A DNA stretch of 64,000 nucleotides from Streptomyces maremycinicus (GCF_001184025.1 NZ_BBYG01000022.1:62001-126000), one strand, 5' to 3'. Positions 44,607 to 54,203 are shown, counted from the first letter of the stretch. The notes: generated by a model from the letters alone, not told the origin. Made by a program: numbers and translations.

Positions 44607-46840
44607 TCAACTCCTTTCAGCCACGTCCCGTCCTATCGTTTGGCGCGGGCGAGTCGCGGCCAGGTAGTCGGACCAGTTCTCGCCGGCCATGGCTGCGAAG
44701 CGTTCCGCGGTTCTCGGCTGGATGCCGATCAAGTCGGAGAGCACGACGGGTGGCAGGTCGGCGAGCGCTTGCATCATGGCCGTGTTCCGGGCTGCGCGGG
44801 CGGGCAGCCCGTAGCGCTTGAGTTTGTCGGACAGTCCCGCAGGGTTTCGGGGGCGCCCGAGAGCTCGGCCCGGCAGCAGGTACCTGGTGGCTTCGTTGCC
44901 GTGCCGGGATCCGTCTTCGAGGTGGTCGTCGATGAGGCGGGCGAGCTTCGGTGGCAGGACGACGGGGTGGCGGATGATCGTCAGGTAGGTGTGATCCGCG
45001 TCGTGGTGGAGGTGGTCGGTGGTGAGTTCGACGATGCGGGTCAGAGGGAGGGCGTAGAGGCGGATGAGGGCTGCGGCGATGCGAACGTCCGACGGAAGCG
45101 TGGGGGGCGCCGGCCCAGCGGATGAAAGGGATGGAGCGGGCTCGCAGGGTGGGCCTGGAGATTGCCCAAATGTCCAGGTCTTCCTGTGTGAGGCTTTGGA
45201 GGGTGTGTTGTTGGGGGGGGGGGCAGCCAGGTGAGGAAGTCGATGGCGGCGCGGATGTTGGCGCAGTCGCCCTTGTGGGCGGTGTAGGTGTAGCGGCCGC
45301 GCGCCGAGCGCCGGCGGGCGTCGCGGATGATGTGCCACTCGGCGAACGGGCGGATCAGGGTTGGCTGATGTCCTGGCAGCTCGGCCAGCGTGCGGGCCGT
45401 CCAGTTGATGAGCAGGGCGAGGTTCTCATCGCGTGGCGGAAGTATGCCTGCGGTGGTGAGCAGGCTGCGGACGTAGGTGGTGGCGTGTCCCTGGGGCAGC
45501 GCGTCCAGGGCCGCGTGGTCGAGTTCGTCGGGCGCGGTTACCAGTTGCCCCAGGAGGCGTGCGGCGGGGCTTCGGCGCAGCCAGGCCAGGACGGGGTAGG
45601 GGTTGGGAGCGTCGCTGAGTACATCGGCGAGCGGCCGCAGGGAGGCGTCGAGGGTGTTTCCGTCGCGTGAGAGCAGGCTGGTCACCTTGGCGAGCAGGGT
45701 GCAGCGTGGACAGCGGCGTCCCGGCAGGACGTCAGCCGGCTGCTGGCAGGACGAGCAGTAATCGGGCCGCTCGTCGGGGAAGGAGCACGCCTTACAGATC
45801 CGGCCGCCGTTCGGGGTGCGGCCCACGAGAATGCGCTGCCGGCCGCACATCGTGCACGATTCCGGCTGCGTCAGAGCAGTCCGGTAGCACAAGGGGCAGA
45901 CGGGCCCTACCGGCCAGAACACGCCCACATTCCGCTCCTGGCCGCACAGTGCGCACTTGTGCAGCTGCCGCTTGCGGGCCTCGCGTGGGACGTACCCATC
46001 GCAGTGGAACGGTCCATTGCCGTGGTCGATGTGGTGGCCGCGACGGATCCGCCCGCATACGGTGCAGAGCTTCTCCGGCCGCACGTAGCAGCGGTAGCAG
46101 ATGTCGGGAGCCTCGCTATTTGCCCGCACCCTGATGGGCGCCACCTGCTCGCAGATGCCGCACCGGCGCGCAGGGCTCGCGTAGCAGGTCCCGCAGACGG
46201 GCCCGTCGGCGGTCAGCGCGTTCGCCCGCCGCCGGCGGCCACAGCGGCAGCACGTCTGGAGCTTCTTGGGGGCGTAGGTCCGGCACAGGTAGCTGCCGTC
46301 GGGCAGGTGCCGTGTGGGAATCATCATTCGGCGGCAGCTGCCGCACTCGTTGCGCGAGCCCGGCTCCTTCTCCTTGCACACTTGGCAGATCCGTCCGTCG
46401 GGACGCCGCGCGGCTGCCTTCGCGAGCTTGCCGCACCGCGCGCACGGGACCGCCAGGCGCCGGCTGGAGCAGCCGTGGCACAGCCGTCCTTCAGGTCCGG
46501 CGTACGTCGGCAACGGGTTCGTCCGTCCGCAGTCGGCGTAGGGCACCAGCCCTACCTTCGCACCGTGACCGGCCTCGATCAGCAGGGCGATCAACCGCAC
46601 CCCGCAGGGCGGGCAGTCCGGCGTCGGCGCACTCAGCGCGTCAGGTCTGGACGCCAGGTAGCGCAGCAGACGGAAGGCGTTCGCACCGCTCCAGGCCCGC
46701 ACCCTCTCGACGAACCCCTGAGCCTGCTCCGTCCCGAGGGACTCCCCGACGGCCAGGTTCAGCAGGACGACGATCCGGTCACGGGCCCCGGCCAGGTCCT
46801 CGCGCAACCGCACCTGGTCCGGGGTCAGGTACTTCCTCAC
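44607..46840 (-). pseudogene. large cysteine-cluster protein of the integrase operon, frameshifted at a G11 run
   Basis: From GTG 46840 the first about 540 codons carry more than a dozen CxxC pairs (CPPCG, CARCG, CQVCK, CGSCRR, CCRCG, CGICE, CTVCG, CALCG, CTMCG), evidently many small zinc-binding knuckles. Then comes a helical region with LLTTAGILPPRDENLALLI. The frame breaks at an 11-G run (45213-45223). Downstream another frame continues with LIRLYALPLTRIVELTTDHL, YLLPGRALGRPRNPAGLSDK and AMMQALADLPPVVLSDLIG, reminiscent of a degenerate tyrosine-recombinase core. The GTG overlaps the stop of the HTH gene. The G run could be a sequence error or a phase-variable tract. Confidence 0.7.
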
Positions 46841-47166
46841 GACGCCGTCCCCGGGCGCCGGATCGTGGTCCGGCGCTCCGTCAGCGGCAGCGGTACCTCC
46901 TCGCCACTCGCGGTCTTCTTCACCTGCGCGTTGACGACCGTCGGCTTGATGAGGTCGTTCGGGGTACAGCCGAAGATGTCACACAGGGCGACCAGGGTGT
47001 CCATGCTCATCCGCTGCGGGGGCTGCGTCACCAGCCGGTAGACCTGCTCACGCGACAGGCTCACCCCGCGCTCCGCGAGCAGCGGCACCAGGTCCGAGGT
47101 GTGGAACATCTCCCGCTCGGCCATGATCGGCCGCAGCCGCCACTCGTAGCCCATTTTCTTGATCAC
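46837..47166 (-). CDS. Xre/Cro-type HTH regulator in the integrase operon
   Basis: 109 residues from GTG 47166, which overlaps the integrase stop (GTGA); ATG 47154 is the alternative. The helix-turn-helix segment is LVPLLAERGVSLSREQVYRLV followed by MSMDTLVALCDIFGCTPNDLI (split here as SREQVYRLV and DTLVALCDIFGCTPNDLI), the compact YozG/Cro form. It is coupled on both sides to the integrase and the cysteine-cluster gene, so it is probably the element's own regulator or a recombination accessory factor. Confidence 0.8.
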   Translation of the reverse strand: MIKKMGYEWRLRPIMAEREMFHTSDLVPLLAERGVSLSREQVYRLVTQPPQRMSMDTLVALCDIFGCTPNDLIKPTVVNAQVKKTASGEEVPLPLTERRTTIRRPGTAS

Positions 47167-47913
47167 TTCAGGTCCCAGTCGTCGCCGAGCCGGCGCTTCA
47201 GCGAAGCCTCCAGCAGGTGGTTGCGGTACTCGTCGGAGACACCCATGTAGATGGCTGTCGTCGAGCCGTGGGAGTGGCCGACCTGCTCCTGCACGAACCG
47301 CGCGGGGTAGCCGAACTCCGTCAGGTGCGTGATGTAGCTGTGGCGCAGACAGTGCAGATCGAGGGCTCCATCCAGGCCGGCCGCGTCCCGAGCTGTGGTG
47401 AAGGCCTCGTTGATCGAGCGCGGCGACATCCGCCCGGCCCGCTCGGTCACCCACAATGCCGGATGCCGGCCCGGCGCCAGCCGGGGACGCACCGCATGCA
47501 CCCACTCGCCCAGGACGTCGACCACCCAGTCCGTCTCCGGCACCAGCAGCACGGTCCGCCGCTTCGGTGGCGCCCCCTTGGACGACTTCCCGTACCGCAC
47601 CGCCAGCGAGCCGAACTGCCCGAACTGCGGGCTCTTCCGATGCCGTCGTAAGTCCACCAGGTCGACCATGGAGGACTCGGTTCGCCGGGTTCCGTAGGCG
47701 TAGATCGTCTTCAGCACCGCGGCGTCACGCAGCGCGGTCAGCTTCCCCTTCCGCCCGTGTCCGCGGATCTGGGCCGGCCGGGCATCGGCCGCGTCGAACA
47801 GGGCCTGGACCTCGTCGTAGGTCAGCGGCCGGCGACGAGGGTTGGCTGCCCAGGCAGACGAACGCGGACGGGTCAGGGTCTGCGATGGGAGGCGGGGGCG
47901 GTGAAGTGCTCAT
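47163..47913 (-). pseudogene. tyrosine recombinase lacking its N-terminal core-binding domain, one frameshift
   Basis: ATG 47913 gives MSTSPPPPPIADPDPSAFV. After a CC at about 47850 the frame shifts and continues WAANPRRRPLTYDEVQALF to TGA 47163. The catalytic domain is complete: Arg in YGTRRTE, HCLRH (HxxR), GHSHGSTT and IYMG (Tyr nucleophile). Only about 20 residues precede the catalytic domain, where integrases normally have a roughly 100-residue SAM-like core-binding domain. It overlaps the DUF6233 gene upstream by 41 bases. It probably once mobilised the surrounding element. No attachment site was recognised. Confidence 0.75.
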
Positions 47914-48310
47914 CGTGCTGGTGTCCTTGCGGCGGGGGACGGTGGGGGAGGGCCGGGGTGGTGCCGCGGGGTAAGCAGGGGATGTCGAGCTGGGTGTCGG
48001 GGCGGCAGTGGGTGCAGGGCCGCATGCCGTCGGCGAGGAGGCGGCGGGCTTCGTCCCGCCCGACGGGACGGCGTCGCTTGCCTGCCATGTGACAGTCGCC
48101 GGCGTGGACCTGGACCGGTGGGCGTCCGGTGCCGATGCCGAGCTCGACTGTCCAGTCCGGGGTTTCGGGGCGGCGGCGCCGGCCGTGCTCGGTTTCTGTC
48201 TGCTGTTGCTGCACGGCGGTGATCTTCGCATCGATGCGGGCCAGCCAGAGGGTGTGCCACACCCGCAGTGTCTCCAGGCGGGGCAGGTCCTCCGGCAGGT
48301 CATCGAACAC
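47873..48310 (-). CDS. DUF6233 family protein
   Basis: 145 residues from GTG 48310. The opening LPEDLPRLETLRVWHTLW and the block VELGIGTGRPPVQVHAGDC, then CHMAGKRRRPV and DGMRPCTHCRPDTQL, are the recognisable pattern of this small Streptomyces-specific family. It is often found near integrases. The conserved Cys and His suggest metal binding. The function is unknown. Confidence 0.75.
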   Translation of the reverse strand: MFDDLPEDLPRLETLRVWHTLWLARIDAKITAVQQQQTETEHGRRRRPETPDWTVELGIGTGRPPVQVHAGDCHMAGKRRRPVGRDEARRLLADGMRPCTHCRPDTQLDIPCLPRGTTPALPHRPPPQGHQHDEHFTAPASHRRP

Positions 48311-48358
48311 ATATTTGATTCCAGGTGTACGTGCCTGCCGTTTCCATCAGGGAGGACG

Positions 48359-48691
48359 TCACGGGGGAGGGGCTGGTGGTTCGGCCGGCTGCTGTGGGGG
48401 TGCCGCGGGGTCCGGGGGCGGAGGGAGGGCGATGGTCTGGCGCATGCGGGCGATGTGGTCCAGGCCTGCCCGGTGGCGGTCGGGGTCCTCGAGGAAGCGG
48501 TCTTCGTGTCGCCGCCGCATGGCGGCGACACGGTTGTCGGAGTAGGTGGTGGCGAGGGTGGCGATGCCTGAGGCCAGGGCAGGGAAGGCGGGGAGCAGGA
48601 GCGGGATCATGACCCACCACGGGGCATCGGTGAGGGCCGAGCTTCCGGCGGCGAGGCCGGAGAGAAGGCTGGGCAGTGTCGGGGCGTTCAT
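48359..48691 (-). CDS. small membrane protein with Pro-rich tail
   Basis: 110 residues. The start ATG 48691 is preceded by AGGAGCC. One strong hydrophobic stretch, WWVMIPLLLPAFPALASGIA, is followed by a charged helix RRRHEDRFLEDPDRHRAGLD and a Pro-rich end. It lies just upstream of the DUF6233 gene, same strand. No family recognised; it is typical of the small genes found next to Streptomyces integrative elements. Confidence 0.6.
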   Translation of the reverse strand: MNAPTLPSLLSGLAAGSSALTDAPWWVMIPLLLPAFPALASGIATLATTYSDNRVAAMRRRHEDRFLEDPDRHRAGLDHIARMRQTIALPPPPDPAAPPQQPAEPPAPPP

Positions 48692-49167
48692 GGTCGGCTC
48701 CTGGGCGGGGTTGCGGTGAGCAGGGCATGGGTGTGTCACCGCTTGTGGTGGTGGAGGGGGCGGGGGACGGCACCGGATGCGGCGGCGGGTGTGGCAGGCA
48801 TGGTGGCGAGGGCGGTGGTTAGCCGCGCAACCCCGCTCGGTGGGCAGCACTTTCGCCTGCTGGGCAGGCGTATTCGATAGCTGCGAGCTGCAGCTTCCTG
48901 GCCGCGCGAGATCTTGAATCGTGTTACGTGAGGAGATAAGGGAGTCGGTGACCTGCGTGGGCTGGCGCCGGGAGCCGGTGCGGCCGGAACGGCGAGGTGT
49001 TACGACCCTCATCCCGCGGTTAGGGAGTCGAGTGCCTGCCGGTTCCTGGCGGCGGTGCGCATCCTGCACCGGGGTGGCCCTAGCCCCGCAACCTGTCGTC
49101 CGGCTGCGGCGGGCGGTGTCGAGGGTGTCACTTGGCAAGGAAATCGAACAAGCGATCTAATGCCGGT
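48692..49167. other. divergent intergenic region of the integrase segment
   Basis: About 475 bases lie between leftward and rightward small genes. The part near 48840-48930 (CGTATTCGATAG, GAATCGTGTTACG) is AT-richer and probably holds the promoters. I see no gene, no tRNA and no convincing att core. Confidence 0.35.
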
Positions 49168-49389
49168 ATGGACGGCACCGACTTCCCCGACGACCTGATG
49201 CAGACGCAGCACGCCTGGAACACCACCTACCGCGCGCTCGCCGCGCCCCGGCCCGGCAACGTCACGGCGCTGCGCCGCCGTCTGCTCCGGCTGTCCGTAC
49301 GTCTGTGGTGGCACCCGTACTGGACGCACGGGCCGGCCGGCCGGGAAGAGCTGCGCCGCCAGGGCCGCGCCCTGGAGCGGCAGCGGTGA
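49168..49389 (+). CDS. small basic protein preceding a LexA-like HTH gene
   Basis: 73 residues from ATG 49168 (MDGTDFPDDLMQTQ). Arg/Trp-rich, with LRRRLLRLSVRLWWHPYW and a GRALERQR end. Its stop overlaps the next start (GTGA). Proteins of this type recur beside LexA-like small regulators in Streptomyces accessory regions. No function known. Confidence 0.65.
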   Translation: MDGTDFPDDLMQTQHAWNTTYRALAAPRPGNVTALRRRLLRLSVRLWWHPYWTHGPAGREELRRQGRALERQR

Positions 49390-49610
49390 ACCGGCGGCCG
49401 CAGCATCTGACGGCGCGGGAGGAGGAGACCCTCTGCGCGATCCGCCACTCCATCTGGGACCGGGGTGAGGCGCTGTCGGTGCGGGAGCTGGCGCGGGAGC
49501 TCGGGCTGCGCAGCCCCGCGTCGGTGGCCTATCACCTGGCCAACCTGGAGGAGCGTGGGGCGCTGGTCCGCGACGGACGCAGCTGGCAGAGCTGCCGCCT
49601 AACCGGCTGA
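49386..49610 (+). CDS. LexA-type winged-helix DNA-binding protein without protease domain
   Basis: 74 residues from GTG 49386. LTAREEETLCAIRHSI, LSVRELARELGLRSPASVAY and HLANLEERGALVRDGR reproduce the LexA N-terminal winged helix almost exactly, but the serine-lysine autoproteolysis domain is absent. It is coupled to the preceding 73-residue gene by GTGA. It would bind DNA as a constitutive small regulator. Confidence 0.8.
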   Translation: MNRRPQHLTAREEETLCAIRHSIWDRGEALSVRELARELGLRSPASVAYHLANLEERGALVRDGRSWQSCRLTG

Positions 49611-50398
49611 CGGGACGGCGCCCTGGACGCGAGAAGGTGGGTACCGCAATACCCACCTTGGTTTGTGCTGCAGGTGGAGCCTCCAATGCCCTGACGGCAG
49701 ATGTTCGGCCGAGCCGGATTCCTGCTCCTCCGAAAGCGAGTACTGCTCTACAGATGACCGACGCGTCAGGACGGCTGTCCCGCTGGCTCGTACCCCTCAT
49801 CGATTCGGTGAGGAGTCACGCCGAGAACCAAGTCATGGAATCAGAAACAGCCGCGCAGAGCCCGGTGCGCGTAACGCCCATGGGGTAGGGCACGACGGCA
49901 GCCGTGCTCATCCGGCCCTCACAGGCAGTTGGTGGGGCGGTGGCGGGGCACCTGGGACCGGGCGTCTGCGCAACGTGGTGACCTGCGCTGGTTGGGCCAT
50001 TGGTCGAGGTTTCGGCCCACCGTGGTCGGGGGTGTTGCGCCACCAAGTGAGGCTTTCGGCAGGCTTCACCTGTCCTCCTCGACCAAGCGGAAGCCGCACG
50101 ATGCGGAGACCGTATGCCCGTCGGGTGCCGTCCGCTTGCATTGCGGGCAATGAAACGACGGCGGTCCGGCAGGGGGAACAGTGGGAGAAGGGCTGGTCGG
50201 CCAAGCCCAACGACCCCGCTGAAGCACCTCGAGAATCCGCATCCCTCCATGATGCTTCGCGGTGGTCGCTAGAACGAGCACCATTCCACTACCGACGACA
50301 AGCAGGTGCCAAGCCGCAGCGATCGTGGTCCCTGGGTTCTGGTGGTATTGAGGTGCGGTCAGGCCGGTGCTGGTGCACACTTCTCCACCGTGGGAATC
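49611..50398. other. 788-base stretch with at most one doubtful small gene
   Basis: On the minus strand 50066-50284 could encode 72 residues ending SFHCPQCKRTAPDGH and SCGFRLVEEDR, a possible zinc-ribbon protein, but the start region is unconvincing. Nothing else in the stretch shows stable coding bias. Confidence 0.3.
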
Positions 50399-50922
50399 AT
50401 GATGGGCGAGCTGCAGCGTCTTCGATCCGAGTCGGGAGCCGAGGAGGATCAGCTGCGTCCGTTCCTCGTACGTGTCCGGTTCACCGCCGAGGATCCGGCT
50501 CAGGTCATCTCCCATGCGCGTGCGGTGTTGACGGGCGTGGTCGAGCAGGTGGCTGACTGGCCTGCTTTTGAGCGCTGGCCCAAGCTGCTGCCGACGTGGT
50601 TCATCCAGCGGTGCGCCCCCGAACACCCGGAGCATGGTGAGGCCTTCGAGCCGAGGCACGGCTGCGGCAGTGGCGGGCGATGACGCCGGAGCAGAGGGCG
50701 GCTGTAGATCAGGGGCCGTGGACGCTTTCGGGATGGCTGTACTACTTCGACCCGACCGAGGAAGGGATGGGTGACGATCGCAGCTGGTGGTGGTGGCACG
50801 CGGGAACTGATCAGTCGGATGGCTGGGTGCAGGTGGCTACCACGGGCTGGCCGTTCGGCAGCGGTTCGCTGTCCTGGCTGATTGAGGCCAGTGGCGGTAC
50901 GGATCTCGTCTACGGGCCCTGA
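50399..50922 (+). pseudogene. unrecognised Streptomyces protein gene with one frameshift
   Basis: From ATG 50399 (MMGELQRLRSESG) good coding runs to about 50650, with FTAEDPAQVISHARAVLTG and WPKLLPTWFIQRC. It then shifts frame inside GCCTTCGAGCCGAGG and continues as ARLRQWRAMTPEQRAAVDQG and WLYYFDPTEEGMGDD to TGA 50922. Joined, it makes about 173 residues with a tryptophan-rich WWWWHAG block. No family recognised. Either decayed or a single-base sequence error. Confidence 0.55.
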
Positions 50923-51047
50923 GGATCGAACACTGCGCGCGGCGGCACGATCGCGGCGGTGGCTGACACCGCGAGATCACCATCTACGCCTGGAGTACCG
51001 GGCCCTCCGTGGTCACAGTGCGACAACCCGCTGAACCAACAAGCAGA

Positions 51048-51398
51048 TCAGGGCCTGAGGCATTCTCCCTGCGGATCGAAGCAGACGAGTCCGTGCTCGC
51101 GAGCCAGCGTAGCGGCGTGCTCGGACACTTCCTCTGCCTTGTCATAGGACATGCGCAGGTACACGATCGGGCCCGATGCCTCCTCGATGACCGGCGGGGA
51201 CGCCCATACGACACTGCGATCGACGTCGTCCGGATATCGCGCGACGAGCGCTTCCACATACGCCACGATGCGCGGCTCCGGAGGCAGCACGACGTCGTCC
51301 GACTCCAGGTAGTGCTCGTAGAGCGCGTCATAGGTCAAGCCCGCTTGGCGGTCGTCGAGTGGACGGTCGCCGTCCCACACCGCAAGGTCATAACTCAC
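51048..51398 (-). CDS. unrecognised acidic protein, 116 residues
   Basis: From GTG 51398 (VSYDLAVWDGDRPLDD). The upstream part of the frame lacks coding character. The pattern with YDALYEHYL, PPEPRIVAYVEALVARYP and FDPQGECLRP recurs in many actinobacterial genomes as a small protein of unknown function, often near toxin-immunity-type loci. I cannot assign a role. No operon partner. Confidence 0.6.
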   Translation of the reverse strand: MSYDLAVWDGDRPLDDRQAGLTYDALYEHYLESDDVVLPPEPRIVAYVEALVARYPDDVDRSVVWASPPVIEEASGPIVYLRMSYDKAEEVSEHAATLAREHGLVCFDPQGECLRP

Positions 51399-51659
51399 AA
51401 GCGCATCGTCGCAGGCAGCGGTCCCCGCCGACGCCAACGGGTCCGGAGATCGAACCCCCGCCAAGTGATCCGTAAGAGAACTCCTAGCACGGGCCGCCGC
51501 GCGGTAGCCCGCGAACGATGCGTGCGGAGCAGGCGCCACGAACGGCGAGGGGACGGGTGTGATCCCCTCGCCCGCCGCCCGAAGCCTGCCGCCCGAAGCC
51601 TGTCGGGCCCGGCGACCGGACCGGCAGTCGGACGGAACGGCCGCGCACAGGTGGACCGA

Positions 51660-51911
51660 TCAGGTCTGCGAGCTCGCCTGCCTGGCCGTACTCGTGGCCA
51701 CGATGTCGATCGCGACCCGAAGCGGCGTCTCCGCCCTCCCGAGCAGCGCCCGCGTGATGGCGATCGTCGGGATCGTGTTCACCTCGCGCTCGACCAGGAA
51801 GGCCTGGACCGCCTCCATCCCGTCGTTCGCGAGGAGCGGCCGGCACTCCTCGACCAGCGCGACCCAGCGTGCGGCCACGTCCGGGTGCAGCCCGGTGAAC
51901 TCCTCGAACAC
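51660..51911 (-). CDS. unrecognised small protein, 83 residues
   Basis: GTG 51911 follows GGAGG by about eight bases. The sequence is a compact helical protein: LHPDVAARWVALVEECRPLL, then MEAVQAFLVEREVNTIPTIA and a final ITRALLG helix. No catalytic motif or membrane segment. Function unknown. Confidence 0.55.
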   Translation of the reverse strand: MFEEFTGLHPDVAARWVALVEECRPLLANDGMEAVQAFLVEREVNTIPTIAITRALLGRAETPLRVAIDIVATSTARQASSQT

Positions 51912-52203
51912 GGCCAGTTCCTCCCCCTGCTGAGCCGACGGGACAGCTTACGTACCGTCAGGAACGGTCGATCTGCTCAGGCCCTGCACGGCGTCATCGT
52001 AGGGAAGGCCGTCCGGAGCCGGCCGACCGGACTGCCCTCGGTCACGGAACCGGCGCAGCACGCGAGCGGGACGTCGTCGGGGGCGCGCGCGTCCTTCGTT
52101 CCGCCGCTTTCCGCGTACGTCCTCCTACAAAAAACGTACGGGGAACCGAAACACGAGTGGAGATCGAATCGCGGGGCACACGATGGTCCGGAGGTTGATA
52201 ATC

Positions 52204-52374
52204 ATGGTTCCCGTTCTTCTCGTTCTTCTGCTCGCTCTGATCCTCTTCGGCGCCGGTTTCGCGCTCAAGGCCCTGTGGTGGATCGCCGTCATCGTGCTCA
52301 TCGTGTGGGTCCTCGGATTCGTGATCCGCCCTGCGGCGAGTGGTGGCAAGCGAGGTCGCTGGTACCGCTGGTGA
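52204..52374 (+). CDS. small hydrophobic membrane protein
   Basis: 56 residues from ATG 52204, chosen because CCGGAGG sits about ten bases upstream; the frame extends to 52183. Two membrane helices fill the protein (VPVLLVLLLALILFGAGFA and LWWIAVIVLIVWVLGFVI), followed by a basic tail GGKRGRWYRW facing the cytosol. Similar tiny proteins accompany PRC-barrel and stress sigma genes in Streptomyces, as here. An envelope-stress role is inferred from context. Confidence 0.7.
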   Translation: MVPVLLVLLLALILFGAGFALKALWWIAVIVLIVWVLGFVIRPAASGGKRGRWYRW

Positions 52375-52730
52375 GCGGGTGTCAATGACGGCTCGACCGG
52401 GTGGGCACCGGCGCGATGGCGTCGGTGCCCACCCATGTCCGGCCCCGGTCACGGCGGGTTCGACGTGGTGATTCCGTTGATTCCGGGTACTCAGAGGTCG
52501 TGGCCGGAGGACGTTCGTGCCGCCAGGGACCATGGCCTCCAACACGGCGCCTCCGGCCACTCGCATTCCCTTTCCGGGGAAAAGGTGTGGGGACCGGAGA
52601 ACAGGGCACCCGAATTTTCGAGCAGACATCGCTGAATTCGATGGATCCGTTGGATCCGTTGGATTCGACGCCCACCGCAGCTCGCCTGCGGAGGGCGGAT
52701 GAACGCAAATCTCGATGAGGGAGTCGTTAT
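52375..52730. repeat. gene-free stretch containing a 9-bp tandem repeat
   Basis: The stretch has no convincing gene. At 52642-52668 TGGATCCGT is repeated three times, the last copy altered. GGGTAC at about 52486 resembles the -10 of SigB-type promoters, but no matching -35 stands at the right distance. Confidence 0.4.
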
Positions 52731-53084
52731 ATGAGTGACAGCATCTGGGGCTATCAGCCGACCACCGGCCACACGGCGGGCACCGACCTGATCGGATACT
52801 CGGTCGAGGCCACCGACGGCAGCATCGGGAAGGTCGACAAGCACTCGGACGACGTCACCTCCTCGTACCTCGTCGTCGACACCGGCGTATGGATCTTCGG
52901 CAAGCACGTGCTGCTGCCGGCGGGCACCGTCAAGACGGTCGACCAGGCCGAGCGCAAGATCTATGTCGACCTCACGAAGGAGCAGATCAAGAACTCTCCC
53001 GAGTTCGACAAGGACAAGCACGTCGGTGACGCCGGCTACCACGAGCAGGTCGGCGGCTACTACCAGAACCACCGGTCCATCTGA
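52731..53084 (+). CDS. PRC-barrel domain protein
   Basis: 117 residues; ATG 52731 is preceded by GAGGGAG. LIGYSVEATDGSIGKVDKHS and SYLVVDTGVWIFGKHVLLP are the classic PRC-barrel strands, followed by VDLTKEQIKNSPEFD and a Gly/Tyr-rich tail. PRC-barrel proteins in this genus are general-stress and dormancy-associated. A strong terminator follows directly, so it is a single-gene unit, with the stress-type sigma gene next. Confidence 0.88.
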   Translation: MSDSIWGYQPTTGHTAGTDLIGYSVEATDGSIGKVDKHSDDVTSSYLVVDTGVWIFGKHVLLPAGTVKTVDQAERKIYVDLTKEQIKNSPEFDKDKHVGDAGYHEQVGGYYQNHRSI

Positions 53085-53102
53085 CCGACGACGTCACCCC
53101 CG

Positions 53103-53141
53103 AAGTGGGGCCGACCGGAACATCTCCGGTCGGCCCCACTT
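53103..53141 (+). terminator. strong hairpin terminator after the PRC-barrel gene
   Basis: A perfect 17-bp stem, AAGTGGGGCCGACCGGA (53103-53119) with TCCGGTCGGCCCCACTT (53125-53141), and a five-base loop ACATC. There is no long T-tract, as is common in Streptomyces terminators. Confidence 0.85.
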
Positions 53142-53330
53142 CTCGTGCGCCGTCGGCGGCCGGGCGTTCTCGGTCCGTGAGGAGGCCGGGATCAGGCCGG
53201 GATCGGGCCGAGCCCGGGCCGGGTTCCGGCCGTGTTCAGGCCGCGCGAGAAAATAGAACAGCATGCCGGACATGCATGGGGCCGGGGCGGGCAGGAGACG
53301 CTCATCTTGTTCTCCAACGAAGGCGGCATC

Positions 53331-54203
53331 GTGACGTCCCCCGTGAACGCCCCCGAAGCATCCGCCTGCACCACCACGGAAACGCCGGAGGTCATGGTCG
53401 ACCTGCCGTGGATCGAGGACGGTGGAAAGGTCGCCCCCAGAGACGCGCGCGAACTGTCCAAGCTGTTCCTCGACCGGCTGCACGTCCTGGAAGAGGGCAC
53501 CCGCGAGTACCAGTACGCCCGCAACACCCTGATCGAGATGAACCTGTCCCTCGTGAACTTCGCGGCCCGCCGGTTCCGCAACCGGGGCAGCGGGGCGATG
53601 GAGGACGTCATACAGGTCGGCACGATCGGCCTCATCAAGGCCATCGACCGGTTCGACCTGTCGCGCGAGGTCGAGTTCACCTCCTTCGCGATCCCCTACA
53701 TAGTCGGCGAGATCAAACGCTTCTTCCGCGACACCACCTGGGCCGTGCACGTCCCGCGCCGCCTCCAGGAACTGCGAGTCGACCTGGCCAAGAGCAAGGA
53801 GGCCCTCGTCGTCCTGCTCGGCCGGGCTCCGACGGTGAAGGAACTCGCCGCCCACCTGGACCTGACCGAGGACCAGGTCATCGAAGGCCTCGTCGCCGCC
53901 AACGGCTATGTCGCCGGTTCCATCGACTTCCCGGCCGGTGACGACGAATCCGGCGACGGGCCGAAGTACGCGGACACCATCGGCGACGTCGATCCGGCCC
54001 TGGAGCTCTTCGAGGACCTGCACGCGCTCGGCCCCCTGCTCCAGAATCTCGACGACCGGGAGCGCACCATCATCGAGATGCGCTTCGGCCAGGAGATGAC
54101 CCAGTCGGACATCGGGCGCGAACTGAACCTCTCGCAGATGCACATCTCCCGTCTCCTCAACCGCACCCTCGCCAAACTCCGCACAAGCCTGCTGTCCACG
54201 TGA
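53331..54203 (+). CDS. SigB/SigF-family RNA polymerase sigma factor
   Basis: 290 residues from GTG 53331; the frame extends to 53232 and ATG 53394 is also possible. Region 2 is clear: LIEMNLSLVNFAARRFRNRG, VIQVGTIGLIKAIDRFD and EFTSFAIPYIVGEIKRFFRD. Region 4 is LDDRERTIIEMRFGQEMTQS followed by DIGRELNLSQMHISRLLNRT. The lack of region 1 and the overall length fit the group-3 general-stress and sporulation sigma factors, which are usually held by anti-sigma factors. No anti-sigma gene is adjacent. Confidence 0.9.
   Translation: MTSPVNAPEASACTTTETPEVMVDLPWIEDGGKVAPRDARELSKLFLDRLHVLEEGTREYQYARNTLIEMNLSLVNFAARRFRNRGSGAMEDVIQVGTIGLIKAIDRFDLSREVEFTSFAIPYIVGEIKRFFRDTTWAVHVPRRLQELRVDLAKSKEALVVLLGRAPTVKELAAHLDLTEDQVIEGLVAANGYVAGSIDFPAGDDESGDGPKYADTIGDVDPALELFEDLHALGPLLQNLDDRERTIIEMRFGQEMTQSDIGRELNLSQMHISRLLNRTLAKLRTSLLST

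Noticed and set aside
47163..49168. tRNA gene or attachment site near the integrase
   Set aside because: I looked for a tRNA 3-prime end (GGTTCGAATCC-like) and for flanking direct repeats and found none.
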